DNA from: Baffinella frigidus
Lineage: Eukaryota > Cryptophyceae > Cryptomonadales > Baffinellaceae
NCBI GenBank assembly: GCA_026770585.1
Contig: MU647042.1
Span: forward strand, 9,957 to 23,434
Reading direction: 5' to 3'
Length of the DNA stretch: 13,478 nucleotides
The position numbers and the translations under genes are program-made. Below the pieces are notes generated by a model. It was given only the letters and a program-made list of their open reading frames with translations, did no database searches and was not told where the DNA came from. Within the stretch, counting starts at the first letter, position 1; every line of letters begins with the position of its first letter. Shown piece after piece: positions 7,701 through 11,356 of this stretch.

Positions 7701-7870
7701 GTCAAGCTGTGCGCTAGATGGCACTCTCCCTGGGTGCGTGCAGACTGGGGGTCGCGGTGGGTACACACCGTGTCGATCGCCAGGCCCGAGCCCCGCGCAG
7801 AGCTCTTGCCCACTGGAGACACGCTGCGTGAGCCGTCCCTTTGCGGCGAGCGGGCGGGCGGGGACTCCAT
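506..7870 (-). CDS. STPGR/SHIPPO-repeat protein, nine-exon gene
   Basis: Exons in transcript order: 7870-7501, 5389-5276, 4956-4919, 4593-4546, 4329-4267, 3599-3528, 2266-2222, 1362-1306 and 619-506 (or 619-566 if spliced on). They join without a frame break into about 306 codons. The N-terminal ~90 residues are Ser/Arg/Pro-rich. Five units follow, each a GG-[KR]-F-[SN] start, a P-[KM]-[ST]-D-[VL]-[DE]-W core, an eight-residue linker and a PGPG-[EA]-Y or PGPQDY turn. The eight-residue linker is kept even where an intron splits it, which supports the joins strongly. STPGR proteins (ODF3/CIMAP type) are known as microtubule-associated and inner-lumen proteins of flagellar doublets, so an axonemal or cortical-microtubule role is inferred. 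The first two introns are phase 1 and the rest phase 0. One donor is GC, the others GT. No signal peptide or membrane segment is seen. The C-terminus and the start ATG are the least certain parts. Confidence 0.77.
890..1101. repeat. Short tandem repeats in STPGR intron 8
   Basis: An AGGTTCTC run at about 890-915 is followed by three units of 52, 38 and 52 bases (960-1011, 1012-1049, 1050-1101). Each unit ends in TACAT-[CG]-TAATATACCT, and the middle one lacks the start. Confidence 0.75.
1197..1270. repeat. AT dinucleotide microsatellite
   Basis: About 37 AT units with no interruption, just inside the intron after exon 8. The tyrosine-isoleucine open frames here are translations of the repeat. 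Confidence 0.95.
1306..1362 (-). CDS. STPGR gene exon 8 (SGGRFSM / DVDW core)
   Basis: Nineteen codons, SGGRFSMAVPMTDVDWATK, phase 0-0. The acceptor is GGTCGCAG|TCT. The donor ACCAAG|GTATAT is strong and opens straight into an AT dinucleotide tract. Two decayed copies lie upstream in transcript order. The usual PK pair of the core is PM here. Confidence 0.72.
1471..1662 (-). pseudogene. Two tandem ghost copies of STPGR exon 8
   Basis: Copies near 1471-1510 and 1602-1662 carry the motif SGGRFSMS with the same CAG acceptor as exon 8 but lose the DVDW core. Each is embedded in a unit also containing TTGACAGATTTG-[TC]-ACCAC and a GGGGTTTCCG box. Unit spacing is 131, 140 or 151 bases depending on the landmark. 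Confidence 0.6.
1668..2205 (+). repeat. Telomere-type array, GGGTTTA/GGGTTCA/GGGTTGA mosaic
   Basis: A seven-base period throughout, with blocks of variants including seven consecutive GGTTGAG units at 1738-1786. It fills most of STPGR intron 7; on the sense strand it reads CCCTAAA, CCCTGAA and CCCTCAA. Confidence 0.9.
2222..2266 (-). CDS. STPGR gene exon 7 (LPGPGAY)
   Basis: Fifteen codons, LPGPGAYAISRDLRP, phase 0-0. The acceptor is TGTGGCAG|TTG and the donor CCG|GTCCGC. An alternative acceptor seven bases later (GCCAG|GC) would make it a 38-base phase-1 exon like exon 3, which suggests the two exons are paralogous. Confidence 0.72.
2258..2600. repeat. Duplicated block with TCAACTTTCG boxes
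   Basis: Two blocks starting at 2258 and 2490 (232 apart) share GCCTGG-[CT]-AACTGC, CCCCAAATGTCAACAT, TCAACTTT and GTACCACGGT in the same order. TCAACTTTCG-type boxes recur at least six times. STPGR exon 7 overlaps the start of the first block. A perfect 18-base palindrome, ATTCGGACGCGTCCGAAT, lies at 2471-2488. Confidence 0.7.
2600..3200. other. Mostly unique intron sequence
   Basis: Interior of STPGR intron 6. A small duplication lies at 2766-2800 (GCCGGAA-[CT]-TAGGG twice) with a related pair around 2687 and 2806. Positions 2850-3200 are AT-rich with no repeat and no exon I can support. Confidence 0.5.
3207..3510. repeat. GAA-type purine microsatellites and GGCT tracts
   Basis: Two imperfect GAA/GGA tracts (about 3207-3316 and 3416-3472) are each followed by CTGGCTGGCTGG-type runs. 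The pair brackets the ghost at 3354 and precedes exon 6, so the whole 174-base unit, with microsatellite, was duplicated. On the sense strand these are polypyrimidine tracts. Confidence 0.85.
3354..3392 (-). pseudogene. Ghost copy of STPGR exon 6
   Basis: It reads KMDVEWTIHRAKQ, ends in the same CAG|GC form as exon 6 and lies 174 bases away. The GG-F-S half is gone and an in-frame TAG lies just upstream. Inclusion as a 39-base exon after a CCTAG acceptor would keep frame but break the repeat pattern. Confidence 0.55.
3528..3599 (-). CDS. STPGR gene exon 6 (GC donor)
   Basis: Twenty-four codons: VNGGRFSTARPKTDVEW then TIHRAKQ, phase 0-0. The acceptor is CTGGCAG|GTG. No GT donor fits, and the exon ends CAG|GCACTT, a GC donor. 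Splicing there to the next exon adds the one missing linker residue (L) before PGPGAY, which is strong support. A second, shorter copy of the same segment lies 174 bases further on. Confidence 0.72.
3660..4018 (+). repeat. TTTCGTG/TTTCGGG variant seven-base arrays
   Basis: Two blocks (about 3664-3770 and 3836-4018) of seven-base units dominated by GTGTTTC and GGGTTTC, split by a GGACCGTG-rich stretch. They lie in STPGR intron 5. Confidence 0.8.
4036..4250. repeat. 20-base minisatellite
   Basis: About eleven units of TATCCTGCCAACCGCCGCCC, two or three of them shortened. On the sense strand of the host intron each unit contains GGCAG|GATA, a possible 3' splice site, unlike the telomere-type arrays. 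Confidence 0.9.
4267..4329 (-). CDS. STPGR gene exon 5 (PGPGAYDP)
   Basis: Twenty-one codons beginning VIHGAKTRPGPGAYDPDG and ending AYR, phase 0-0. The acceptor is GAAAGCAG|GTG and the donor TATCGG|GTGCG. Joined after DLDW it gives the eight-residue linker VIHGAKTR before PGPG. The frame stays open past the donor into a 20-base minisatellite, giving WIG/QDRAA-like repeats; I read that as intron, but retention cannot be excluded. Confidence 0.74.
4338..4535 (+). repeat. Telomere-type array with GGTTATG block
   Basis: TTTAGGG units surround nine consecutive GGTTATG-type units at 4389-4451 (one is GGTCATG). This forms nearly all of the 216-base STPGR intron 4. Confidence 0.92.
4546..4593 (-). 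CDS. STPGR gene exon 4 (GG-F-S / DLDW core)
   Basis: Sixteen codons, VGGKFSSANPKSDLDW, phase 0-0. The acceptor CCCTAAATCAG|G is built directly from the telomere-type repeat; the donor is GACTGG|GTGACA. A damaged copy of the exon lies exactly 100 bases upstream in transcript order. Confidence 0.75.
4640..4693 (-). pseudogene. Ghost copy of STPGR exon 4
   Basis: Same acceptor form (CCCCAAATTAG|G) and VGGKFSAA start as exon 4, then FRDWSVRAEP: the PKSDL part of the core has been lost. The 24 bases at 4577-4600 and 4677-4700 are nearly identical, exactly 100 bases apart. Confidence 0.6.
4700..5100 (+). repeat. Telomere-type arrays, GGGGTTT and TTTAGGG
   Basis: GGGGTTT-dominated units (4700-4760), then TTTAGGG (4765-4870), interrupted by exon 3, then mixed units again (4960-5100). 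These fill the introns on either side of the 38-base exon. Confidence 0.9.
4919..4956 (-). CDS. STPGR gene exon 3 (PGPGEY micro-exon)
   Basis: This 38-base exon is too short to appear as an open frame of note. The acceptor is AAACCAG|GT and the donor CACGG|GTACCC. Entered in phase 1 it reads (P)GPGEYQPEEIETR and leaves in phase 0, which is what the next exon needs. Confidence 0.75.
5135..5170 (-). pseudogene. Second ghost of STPGR exon 2
   Basis: It reads NMSKPKPGVD and then hits a TGA where the conserved Trp should be. The flanking Gly-Arg start and the PGPG turn are not preserved. It lies in the intron after exon 2. Confidence 0.5.
5276..5389 (-). CDS. STPGR gene exon 2 (one complete repeat, phase 1-1)
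   Basis: The 114-base exon is symmetric in phase 1 and encodes 37 whole codons: PGEYKIDMDNKVSGGRFNM, then SKPKTDVDWIMFNGGKTP. The acceptor is CTGAATCAG|GA and the donor CCAG|GTGC. Its first codon, completed by exon 1's last G, restores PGPGEY. A whole-repeat symmetric exon can be duplicated without disturbing frame, and decayed copies do lie on both sides. Confidence 0.82.
5447..5520. repeat. 31-base tandem repeat
   Basis: Two full units (5447-5477, 5478-5508) and a partial third, starting AACCGA-[CA]-GGATAGCG and ending TGCTGACAG-[AG]-GCT. They replace the missing half of the ghost exon next to them. Confidence 0.9.
5523..5590 (-). pseudogene. Ghost copy of STPGR exon 2
   Basis: The segment keeps the acceptor TTGCAG|GG and reads (P)GPGEYTIDKDNKVSVGK then LNMSKP, aligned to the first half of exon 2. 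The DVDW half is missing, replaced by the 31-base repeats at 5447-5520. It starts 201 bases from exon 2's start. The join skipping it keeps frame. Confidence 0.6.
6008..6172 (+). repeat. Telomere-type array, last with G-rich plus strand
   Basis: TTTAGGG and TGTAGGG units end in four GGGGTTT units at about 6138-6168. This is the rightmost long array with the G-rich strand on top; beyond it the polarity reverses. Confidence 0.9.
6201..6384. repeat. Tandem duplication, 91-100 base period
   Basis: CGATCGGGAAATGATGACTG starts at 6209 and 6300, and CTTACAGACCGTTTTGGT recurs at 6242 and 6342. The second unit has a nine-base insertion (TCGAGTGTT). Confidence 0.9.
6452..6577. repeat. 126-base near-perfect palindrome
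   Basis: The left arm from GCCCTCAGAGTTGGAGCAAA pairs with the right arm ending TTTGCTCCCAATCTGAGGGC, and pairing continues with few mismatches almost to the centre at about 6514. No spacer is evident. It could be a foldback or MITE-like element or a hairpin RNA source. It sits where the telomere-type arrays change strand. Confidence 0.88.
6596..6666. repeat. Small hairpin and 19-base tandem duplication
   Basis: CGAACCTG and CAGGTTCG form an eight-base stem around ATTTCG (6596-6617). ACCAACATGCGAGCAACGT is then repeated head to tail (6629-6647, 6648-6666). Confidence 0.85.
6670..7340. other. Intron 1 interior with short repeats
   Basis: Short CCCTAAA runs (6712-6760 and about 6955-6970) have the opposite polarity to the rest of this gene. 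CGCCGGAGCAGCTCCTC occurs at 6787 and 7110. CTCACGCGGGTT-[CG]-ACCGC is repeated at about 7135-7170, and GCCTGGCACAC is repeated around 7273-7305. No exon on the STPGR strand is convincing. Confidence 0.5.
7352..7443 (+). CDS. Orphan exon-like segment antisense inside STPGR intron 1
   Basis: Flanked by TTTCTGCAG| and ATCCTG|GTTCAG, this 92-base stretch reads in one frame as IWNAAGNCPMDIPEKDW then CTFPYIRALVIIL, with protein-like composition and a hydrophobic end. It runs opposite to the host gene, and I find no partner exon on either side. It may be an exon of a nested or displaced gene, or chance. The minus strand is also open here. Confidence 0.33.
7501..7870 (-). CDS. STPGR gene exon 1 (N-terminus and first repeat core)
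   Basis: The start is the ATG at 7870-7868 (MESPPARSPQRDG). The frame is open a little further upstream, but only to a GTG, and a TGA lies just beyond, so this is the first usable ATG. The exon ends FGSRGGKFSNSKPKSDVDW followed by AIYRAKQLP and one base of the next codon. The donor is CCAG|GTGC, the same as in the next exon. Reading past it gives an unconserved tail, while splicing restores PGPGEY. Confidence 0.78.
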
Positions 7871-8438
7871 CACACTCTCGCACACGTAATACACTCTCCC
7901 TCAGCCGACCCTTGCGATATCGACCCCCCAATCCTCGTCGGTCGGGCCCCTCGCCGTTATCGCAGTAAGTTGACAAGATTGTGGGGGAGTTGACTTTGGC
8001 GTTTAGCCAACTATGTTTTGACCAGAACCGCATATTTTCTTTCCCCAAAACAGACATTTTAACAGGTGCAATTCGGGTGGTCGTTGCCGCGACCACATCC
8101 GCATCGCGCAGCGCGAACACTATCCCGTCATCCTGCGGTGCCTCGCCGCCGAGCCCTGCGGCGTGCCTGCTCCTCCTTCACCAACATTGCTCATCAAGGT
8201 TTGACTACCAGCGCAAACTTTGACTACCCATCCGAATTCGAATCGGCCTGGGGAGGGCGCGGAGAGGCTGACAAAGGCTGGACTTGAGGTTACATCTTGA
8301 TCGTCGTCTCTCCTCACTCGCCAGCGCTTCTCTCTCTCCGCTGCCTTCTCTCTCGAGCAGCTCGGACGAAAAGCTGCACACCGCTCCGCAACGCTTGATC
8401 GCGCAACGCCAATCTTCATCTCCCAACACCCACACAGG
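7871..8438. promoter_or_regulatory. Divergent intergenic region, probable shared promoter
   Basis: This stretch separates the two start codons, so both promoters and 5' leaders should lie here. No TATA box is evident. It holds two GTTGAC boxes (7969 and 7989), a pair of TTTGACTACC boxes 19 bases apart (8200 and 8219), and pyrimidine-rich sequence before the plus-strand start. It contains no telomere-type repeat, unlike the introns on both sides. The long open frames crossing it have no protein-like features. Confidence 0.4.
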
Positions 8439-8547
8439 ATGTACTGGAACGCAGCCCGCCTCTCGGCGCTCGTCATGCTCCTCGCCATCCTCTCTCCGGG
8501 AGAAGCGGCGTTCTCTTCCGACAGCGGCTCAGACTTGCCTCTCTACT
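8439..8547 (+). CDS. Secreted-protein gene exon 1 (signal peptide)
   Basis: The ATG is preceded by CACACAGG. The encoded leader has a short n-region with one Arg, an 11-residue hydrophobic core and an A-x-A-like cleavage region (GEA-AF). The donor is CTACT|GTAAAC, phase 1. Without splicing the frame stops after 45 codons inside the telomere-type repeat. Confidence 0.72.
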
Positions 8548-11264
8548 GTAAACCCCAAACACTTCAGAAACTCTAACCCCTAAACCCTAAATCCTAAACC
8601 CTAAACCCTAAACCCTAAACCCTCGACCCCAAGCTCCAAAGCCTACATCATACGCCCTAAACCCTCACCCTAAATCCTACACCCTAAACCCTCAACGCAA
8701 TCCCCGAAAACAGGCCCCCCGCACGGCACGCGCTCCTACAGGCATCCCCAAACCCCGAACCCTAAACCCCGAAACCCAAAACCCTAAACCCTAAACCCTA
8801 AACTCTAAACCCTAAACCCTAAACCCTAAACCCTAAACCCCTATAACCCCTCAACCCTAAACCCTAAACCCTACACGCAAACCAGGCAGGAAATGAACAC
8901 GATCCTGTCGAAAGAAAAGAAGCAAGCGTCGACTTGGCTGGTAACCCAAACCCTACACCCTAAACCCTAAACCCTAAACCCTAAACCCTAAACCCCCAAC
9001 CCTAAACTCTCAACCCTCAACCCTCAACCCTAAACCCTCAATACTAAACCCTAAACCATCAACCCTAAACCCTAAACCCTAAACCATCAACCCTCGACCC
9101 TAAACCCTCAACCCTCAACCCTCAACCCTAAAACCAACCCCTAAACCCTAAACCCTATACCCTAATCCCCAAACTCCAAACCCTAAACACAAGGTGCACG
9201 AGCCGGAGACGATGCCGAACGTGGCGGTGGAGCCCATCGGGTCCCTAATACCCTAACCCCTGAACCCGAAACCCAAAACCCTGAACCGTAAACCGTAAAC
9301 CGTAAACCGTAAACCGTAAACCGTAAACCCTAAGCCCTAAACCCTAAATCCTAAACCCTAAACCCTAAGCCCATCCCCTAAACCCCAAACCCTAAACCCT
9401 AAACCCTAAAAACCCTAAACCCTAATCCGTAAACCCTAAACCCTAATCCCCTAAACCCTAAACTACAAAACCCTAAACCCCAAGCCCTAAACTCTAAACC
9501 CGAAACACGTAACCAGGTACTCGCGGCAGTGGATCGGGGAGGACAAGATGGGGGGCTGCTGGTCACCCCCCCCCATGCTTGTTGGTGTTGTTGTTGTCGT
9601 TGGTGTCGTTGTTGTTGGTGTTGTTGTTGTTGTTGCTCTTCTTCTTCTTCTTCTTCCTTCTTCTTCTTCTTCTTCATTATGATTCGGGCTGCTGGTCGCC
9701 CTAAACCCTGAACCCTGAACCCTGAACCCTCACCACCCTACACCATCCGAAAGGAAGCATGGCTGTTCTGCAGAACAACTTCCGGTGTCCTCTTGTGTTG
9801 GGAGCTCGAAGAACCTAAAGGACCTAAAGGATCTAGCCCCTAGACCTCTTGAGTGCGGAGTCTACACACCCCACGGAGTCTACACCCAGCAACCCTCAAA
9901 CCCGCAAACCCTACCCTCCGGGAGAAGACACCACAACCCATAGTTGAGGGGGCGTTCAAATCTCTTGCCATCTACTACTCGCGGGGGTGGGTCGGGGAGG
10001 AGAAGATGGGGGGGATGCTGGTCCCCCCCCCATTCTTTTCCTTCTTCTTCTTCTTCTTCTTTCTTCTTTCTTCTTCTTCTTCTAAGAAGAAGAAGTAGCA
10101 GGGGGTGCTGGTCGCACCCCCCGCACTCTCTCTCTACACCTAAACCTAAACCTAAACCTAAATCCTGAATCACAAACCCTGAAACCTAAACCCTCAAACC
10201 TAACCCCAAACCCCAAACCCCAAACCCCAAACCCTAAGCCCTAAACCCTAACCCCCAAACCCCAAACCCCAAACTCTAAACCCTAAACCCTCAACCCCAA
10301 ACCCTCAACACTAAATCCTCACCCCTCACCCCTAGACCCTCAACCCTGAGCCCTAAACCCCAAACCCTTAGCAGGTCGACACCCGCCAACCTGCTTTCTG
10401 ATGAAAGGAAGCAGAAGGTGCACCTTCTCCGGAAGGCGCCAGATGATGTTCACTCCCAACCCCTGCACCCTGAACCCCAATTCCTTGAGTATGGCACGGC
10501 GTTTCCCCTCTTCAAGGACCTGGTTTCGGGTTTCGGGTTTCGGGTTTCGGGTTTCGGGTTTCGGGTTTCGGGTTTCGGGTTTCGGGTTTCGGGTTTCGGG
10601 TTTCGGGTTTCGGGCAGAAGGTGCACCTTCTCCGCAAGGCGCCGGATGATATTCACCCCCACACCCGAACCCCCGATCCCCAAATCCCCAAATCCCAAAC
10701 CCCCAACCCTTAACCCTAAACCCTAAACCCTAAACCCTGAACCCCAACCCCTAAGCCCTAAACCCTAAACCCTGAACCCCAAACCCCAAACCACAAACAC
10801 TAAACCCCAACCCCTAGCCCCTAAACCCCTAGCCCCTAAACCCCAAACCCTAAACACTAAACCCTAAATCCCAAACCCTAAACCCTAAACCCCAAACCCT
10901 TACCCCCAAACCCCAAATCCTAAACCTTAAACCCCAAACCCTAAACCCTCAACCCCAAACCCTCAACCCTCAACCCCAAACCCCAAACCCCAAACCCCAA
11001 ACCCCAAACGCTAGGAGGAGGAGGAGATGATGCGGCGGCAGGGGTTGGCCCTCACGATCGTACACCCCAAACCCTAGACCCTAAACCCTCAACCCCAAAC
11101 CTTAAACCCTAAACCCTAAACCCTAAATCCTAAACCCTCATTCCTAAACCCTAAACCCTAAACCCCGAACCCTAAACCCTTAACTCTAAACCCTGAACCT
11201 TCAACCCTAGACCCGAAATCAGGACGCGGACGGCGTGGAGCACAAGATGCCCAAAAAGCGCTGA
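8439..11264 (+). CDS. Small secreted or targeted protein, eight-exon gene, family unknown
   Basis: Exons: 8439-8547, 8714-8741, 8886-8940, 9194-9240, 9517-9561, 10375-10522, 11015-11059 and 11223-11264, total 519 bases (172 codons plus stop). Seven successive junctions agree in phase (1, 2, 0, 2, 2, 0, 0) and all seven acceptors read AG|G. The N-terminus is a clear signal peptide: MYWNAAR, a hydrophobic core LSALVMLLAIL, then SPGEA before AFSSDS. The mature part has two cysteines, a basic stretch (LSDERKQKVHLLRK), an acidic run (EEEEMM) and a basic end (KMPKKR). A Phe just after the predicted cleavage site recalls the bipartite plastid leaders of algae with complex plastids, but the next residues are acidic, so plastid targeting is only a possibility. 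I recognise no domain. It is divergent from the STPGR gene, with 568 bases between the starts. Confidence 0.66.
8577..8885 (-). repeat. CCCTAAA arrays around exon 2
   Basis: Plus-strand CCCTAAA and variants fill introns 1 and 2 of the secreted-protein gene, leaving only the 28-base exon 2 island and a few diverged bases. Confidence 0.92.
8714..8741 (+). CDS. Secreted-protein gene exon 2 (28-base micro-exon, GC donor)
   Basis: The acceptor is GAAAACAG|GC and the donor ACAG|GCATCC, a GC donor. In the phase set by exon 1 it reads CPPHGTRSY plus two bases of an Arg codon completed by exon 3. The phase fit is the main evidence; it is the weakest exon of the model because of its length and GC donor. 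Confidence 0.55.
8886..8940 (+). CDS. Secreted-protein gene exon 3
   Basis: The acceptor is AAACCAG|GC and the donor TGGCTG|GTAACC. In phase it reads QEMNTILSKEKKQASTWL, an amphipathic helix-like stretch. The next bases return at once to CCCTAAA repeats. Confidence 0.68.
8945..9512 (-). repeat. CCCTAAA arrays around exon 4, with CCGTAAA block
   Basis: Introns 3 and 4 are mostly CCCTAAA, CCCTCAA and CCCCAAA units. Six exact CCGTAAA units sit at 9286-9327. Confidence 0.93.
9194..9240 (+). CDS. Secreted-protein gene exon 4
   Basis: The acceptor is AAACACAAG|GTG and the donor ATCGG|GTCCCT. In phase 0 it reads VHEPETMPNVAVEPI plus two bases of Gly. This GC-rich island is isolated within hundreds of bases of CCCTAAA-type repeat. 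Confidence 0.68.
9517..9561 (+). CDS. Secreted-protein gene exon 5
   Basis: The acceptor is GTAACCAG|GT and the donor CTGCTG|GTCACC. In phase 2 it reads (G)YSRQWIGEDKMGGC plus two bases of a Trp codon. A recognisable copy lies about 450 bases downstream. Confidence 0.7.
9575..9720. repeat. GTT and CTT microsatellites flanked by a duplicated donor
   Basis: A GTT/GTC tract (about 9580-9625) and a CTT tract (about 9628-9675) lie between two copies of GGGCTGCTGGTC (9553 and 9686). The first copy is the exon 5 donor. Confidence 0.88.
9746..9830 (-). repeat. Dispersed repeat, copy 1
   Basis: Inverted relative to copies near 11811-11888 and 12954-13019. Shared features are a TCCGAAAGGAAGCATG end, a GTTCTG-x-AGAACAA-like core, CCGGTGTCC and GGGAGCTCGAAGAACCT. 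It lies inside intron 5 of the secreted-protein gene. Confidence 0.8.
9969..10022 (+). pseudogene. Ghost copy of secreted-protein exon 5
   Basis: It reads YYSRGWVGEEKMGGML, against YSRQWIGEDKMGGCW in exon 5, followed by the same poly-C and CTT tract. No AG precedes it, so it lacks the acceptor. The frame is open from 9853, so retention by some other route is possible. Confidence 0.55.
10035..10125. repeat. Second CTT microsatellite
   Basis: CTT and CTTT units run into a short GAA inverted stretch (TTCTTCTTCTAAGAAGAAGAA), then GGGGGTGCTGGTCGC. It parallels the layout after exon 5, supporting a segmental duplication of exon plus microsatellite. Confidence 0.85.
10138..10370 (-). repeat. CCTAAA, CCCCAAA and CCCTAAA array
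   Basis: It starts with six-base CCTAAA units (10138-10160), then CCCCAAA and CCCTAAA units up to the exon 6 acceptor. Confidence 0.9.
10375..10522 (+). CDS. Secreted-protein gene exon 6
   Basis: The acceptor is CTTAGCAG|GT and the donor GACCTG|GTTTCG. Forty-nine codons begin STPANLLSDERKQKVHLLRK and end EYGTAFPLFKDL. The middle (10448-10489) is a 42-base, frame-keeping GTTCAC...TTGAG segment of repeat-like composition that could be a short or optional intron, though its end would be AG|T. The exon contains a perfect 16-base palindrome at 10413-10428. Confidence 0.66.
10523..10613 (+). repeat. Perfect GTTTCGG array, 13 units
   Basis: Thirteen identical seven-base units begin exactly at the exon 6 donor GT. 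G-rich on the sense strand, it is opposite in polarity to every other dense array in this gene. No mismatch implies recent expansion. Confidence 0.97.
10614..10664 (+). pseudogene. Ghost copy of secreted-protein exon 6 core
   Basis: It reads QKVHLLRKAPDDIH, against QKVHLLRKAPDDVH in exon 6, 203 bases downstream and just after the GTTTCGG array. A GGGCAG|AAG acceptor is present in phase 0 but no GT donor follows; only CGCAAG|GC would serve. Confidence 0.55.
10690..11014 (-). repeat. CCCTAAA and CCCCAAA array in intron 6
   Basis: Mixed seven-base units up to the exon 7 acceptor, ending in a block of CCCCAAA. Confidence 0.92.
11015..11059 (+). CDS. Secreted-protein gene exon 7
   Basis: The acceptor is ACGCTAG|GAG and the donor ACGATC|GTACAC. 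Fifteen codons, EEEEMMRRQGLALTI, phase 0-0. Confidence 0.66.
11063..11218 (-). repeat. CCCTAAA array in intron 7
   Basis: Degenerate CCCTAAA units fill the 163-base last intron and end in CCCGAAATCAG at the terminal exon. Confidence 0.92.
11223..11264 (+). CDS. Secreted-protein gene terminal exon
   Basis: The acceptor CCCGAAATCAG|GAC closely matches the acceptor tails of STPGR exons 2 and 4. In phase 0 it reads DADGVEHKMPKKR and then TGA. Telomere-type repeats stop at this exon and do not resume downstream, as expected if they mark the introns. Confidence 0.68.
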   Translation, partial: DADGVEHKMPKKR

Positions 11265-11279
11265 GGCCACGAGCTGCGA

Positions 11280-11283
11280 GGCT

Positions 11284-11321
<38 letters not shown>

Positions 11322-11325
11322 CTCG

Positions 11326-11356
<31 letters not shown>

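Noticed and set aside
7446-8120. A 224-codon minus-strand frame overlapping STPGR exon 1
   Set aside because: It is in another frame from the motif-bearing reading, has no repeat motif, and crosses the putative divergent promoter.
8120-8583. Overlapping frames on both strands near 8120-8583
   Set aside because: They are shadows of GC-rich sequence; the signal-peptide reading from 8439 is the only protein-like one and continues in phase into later exons.
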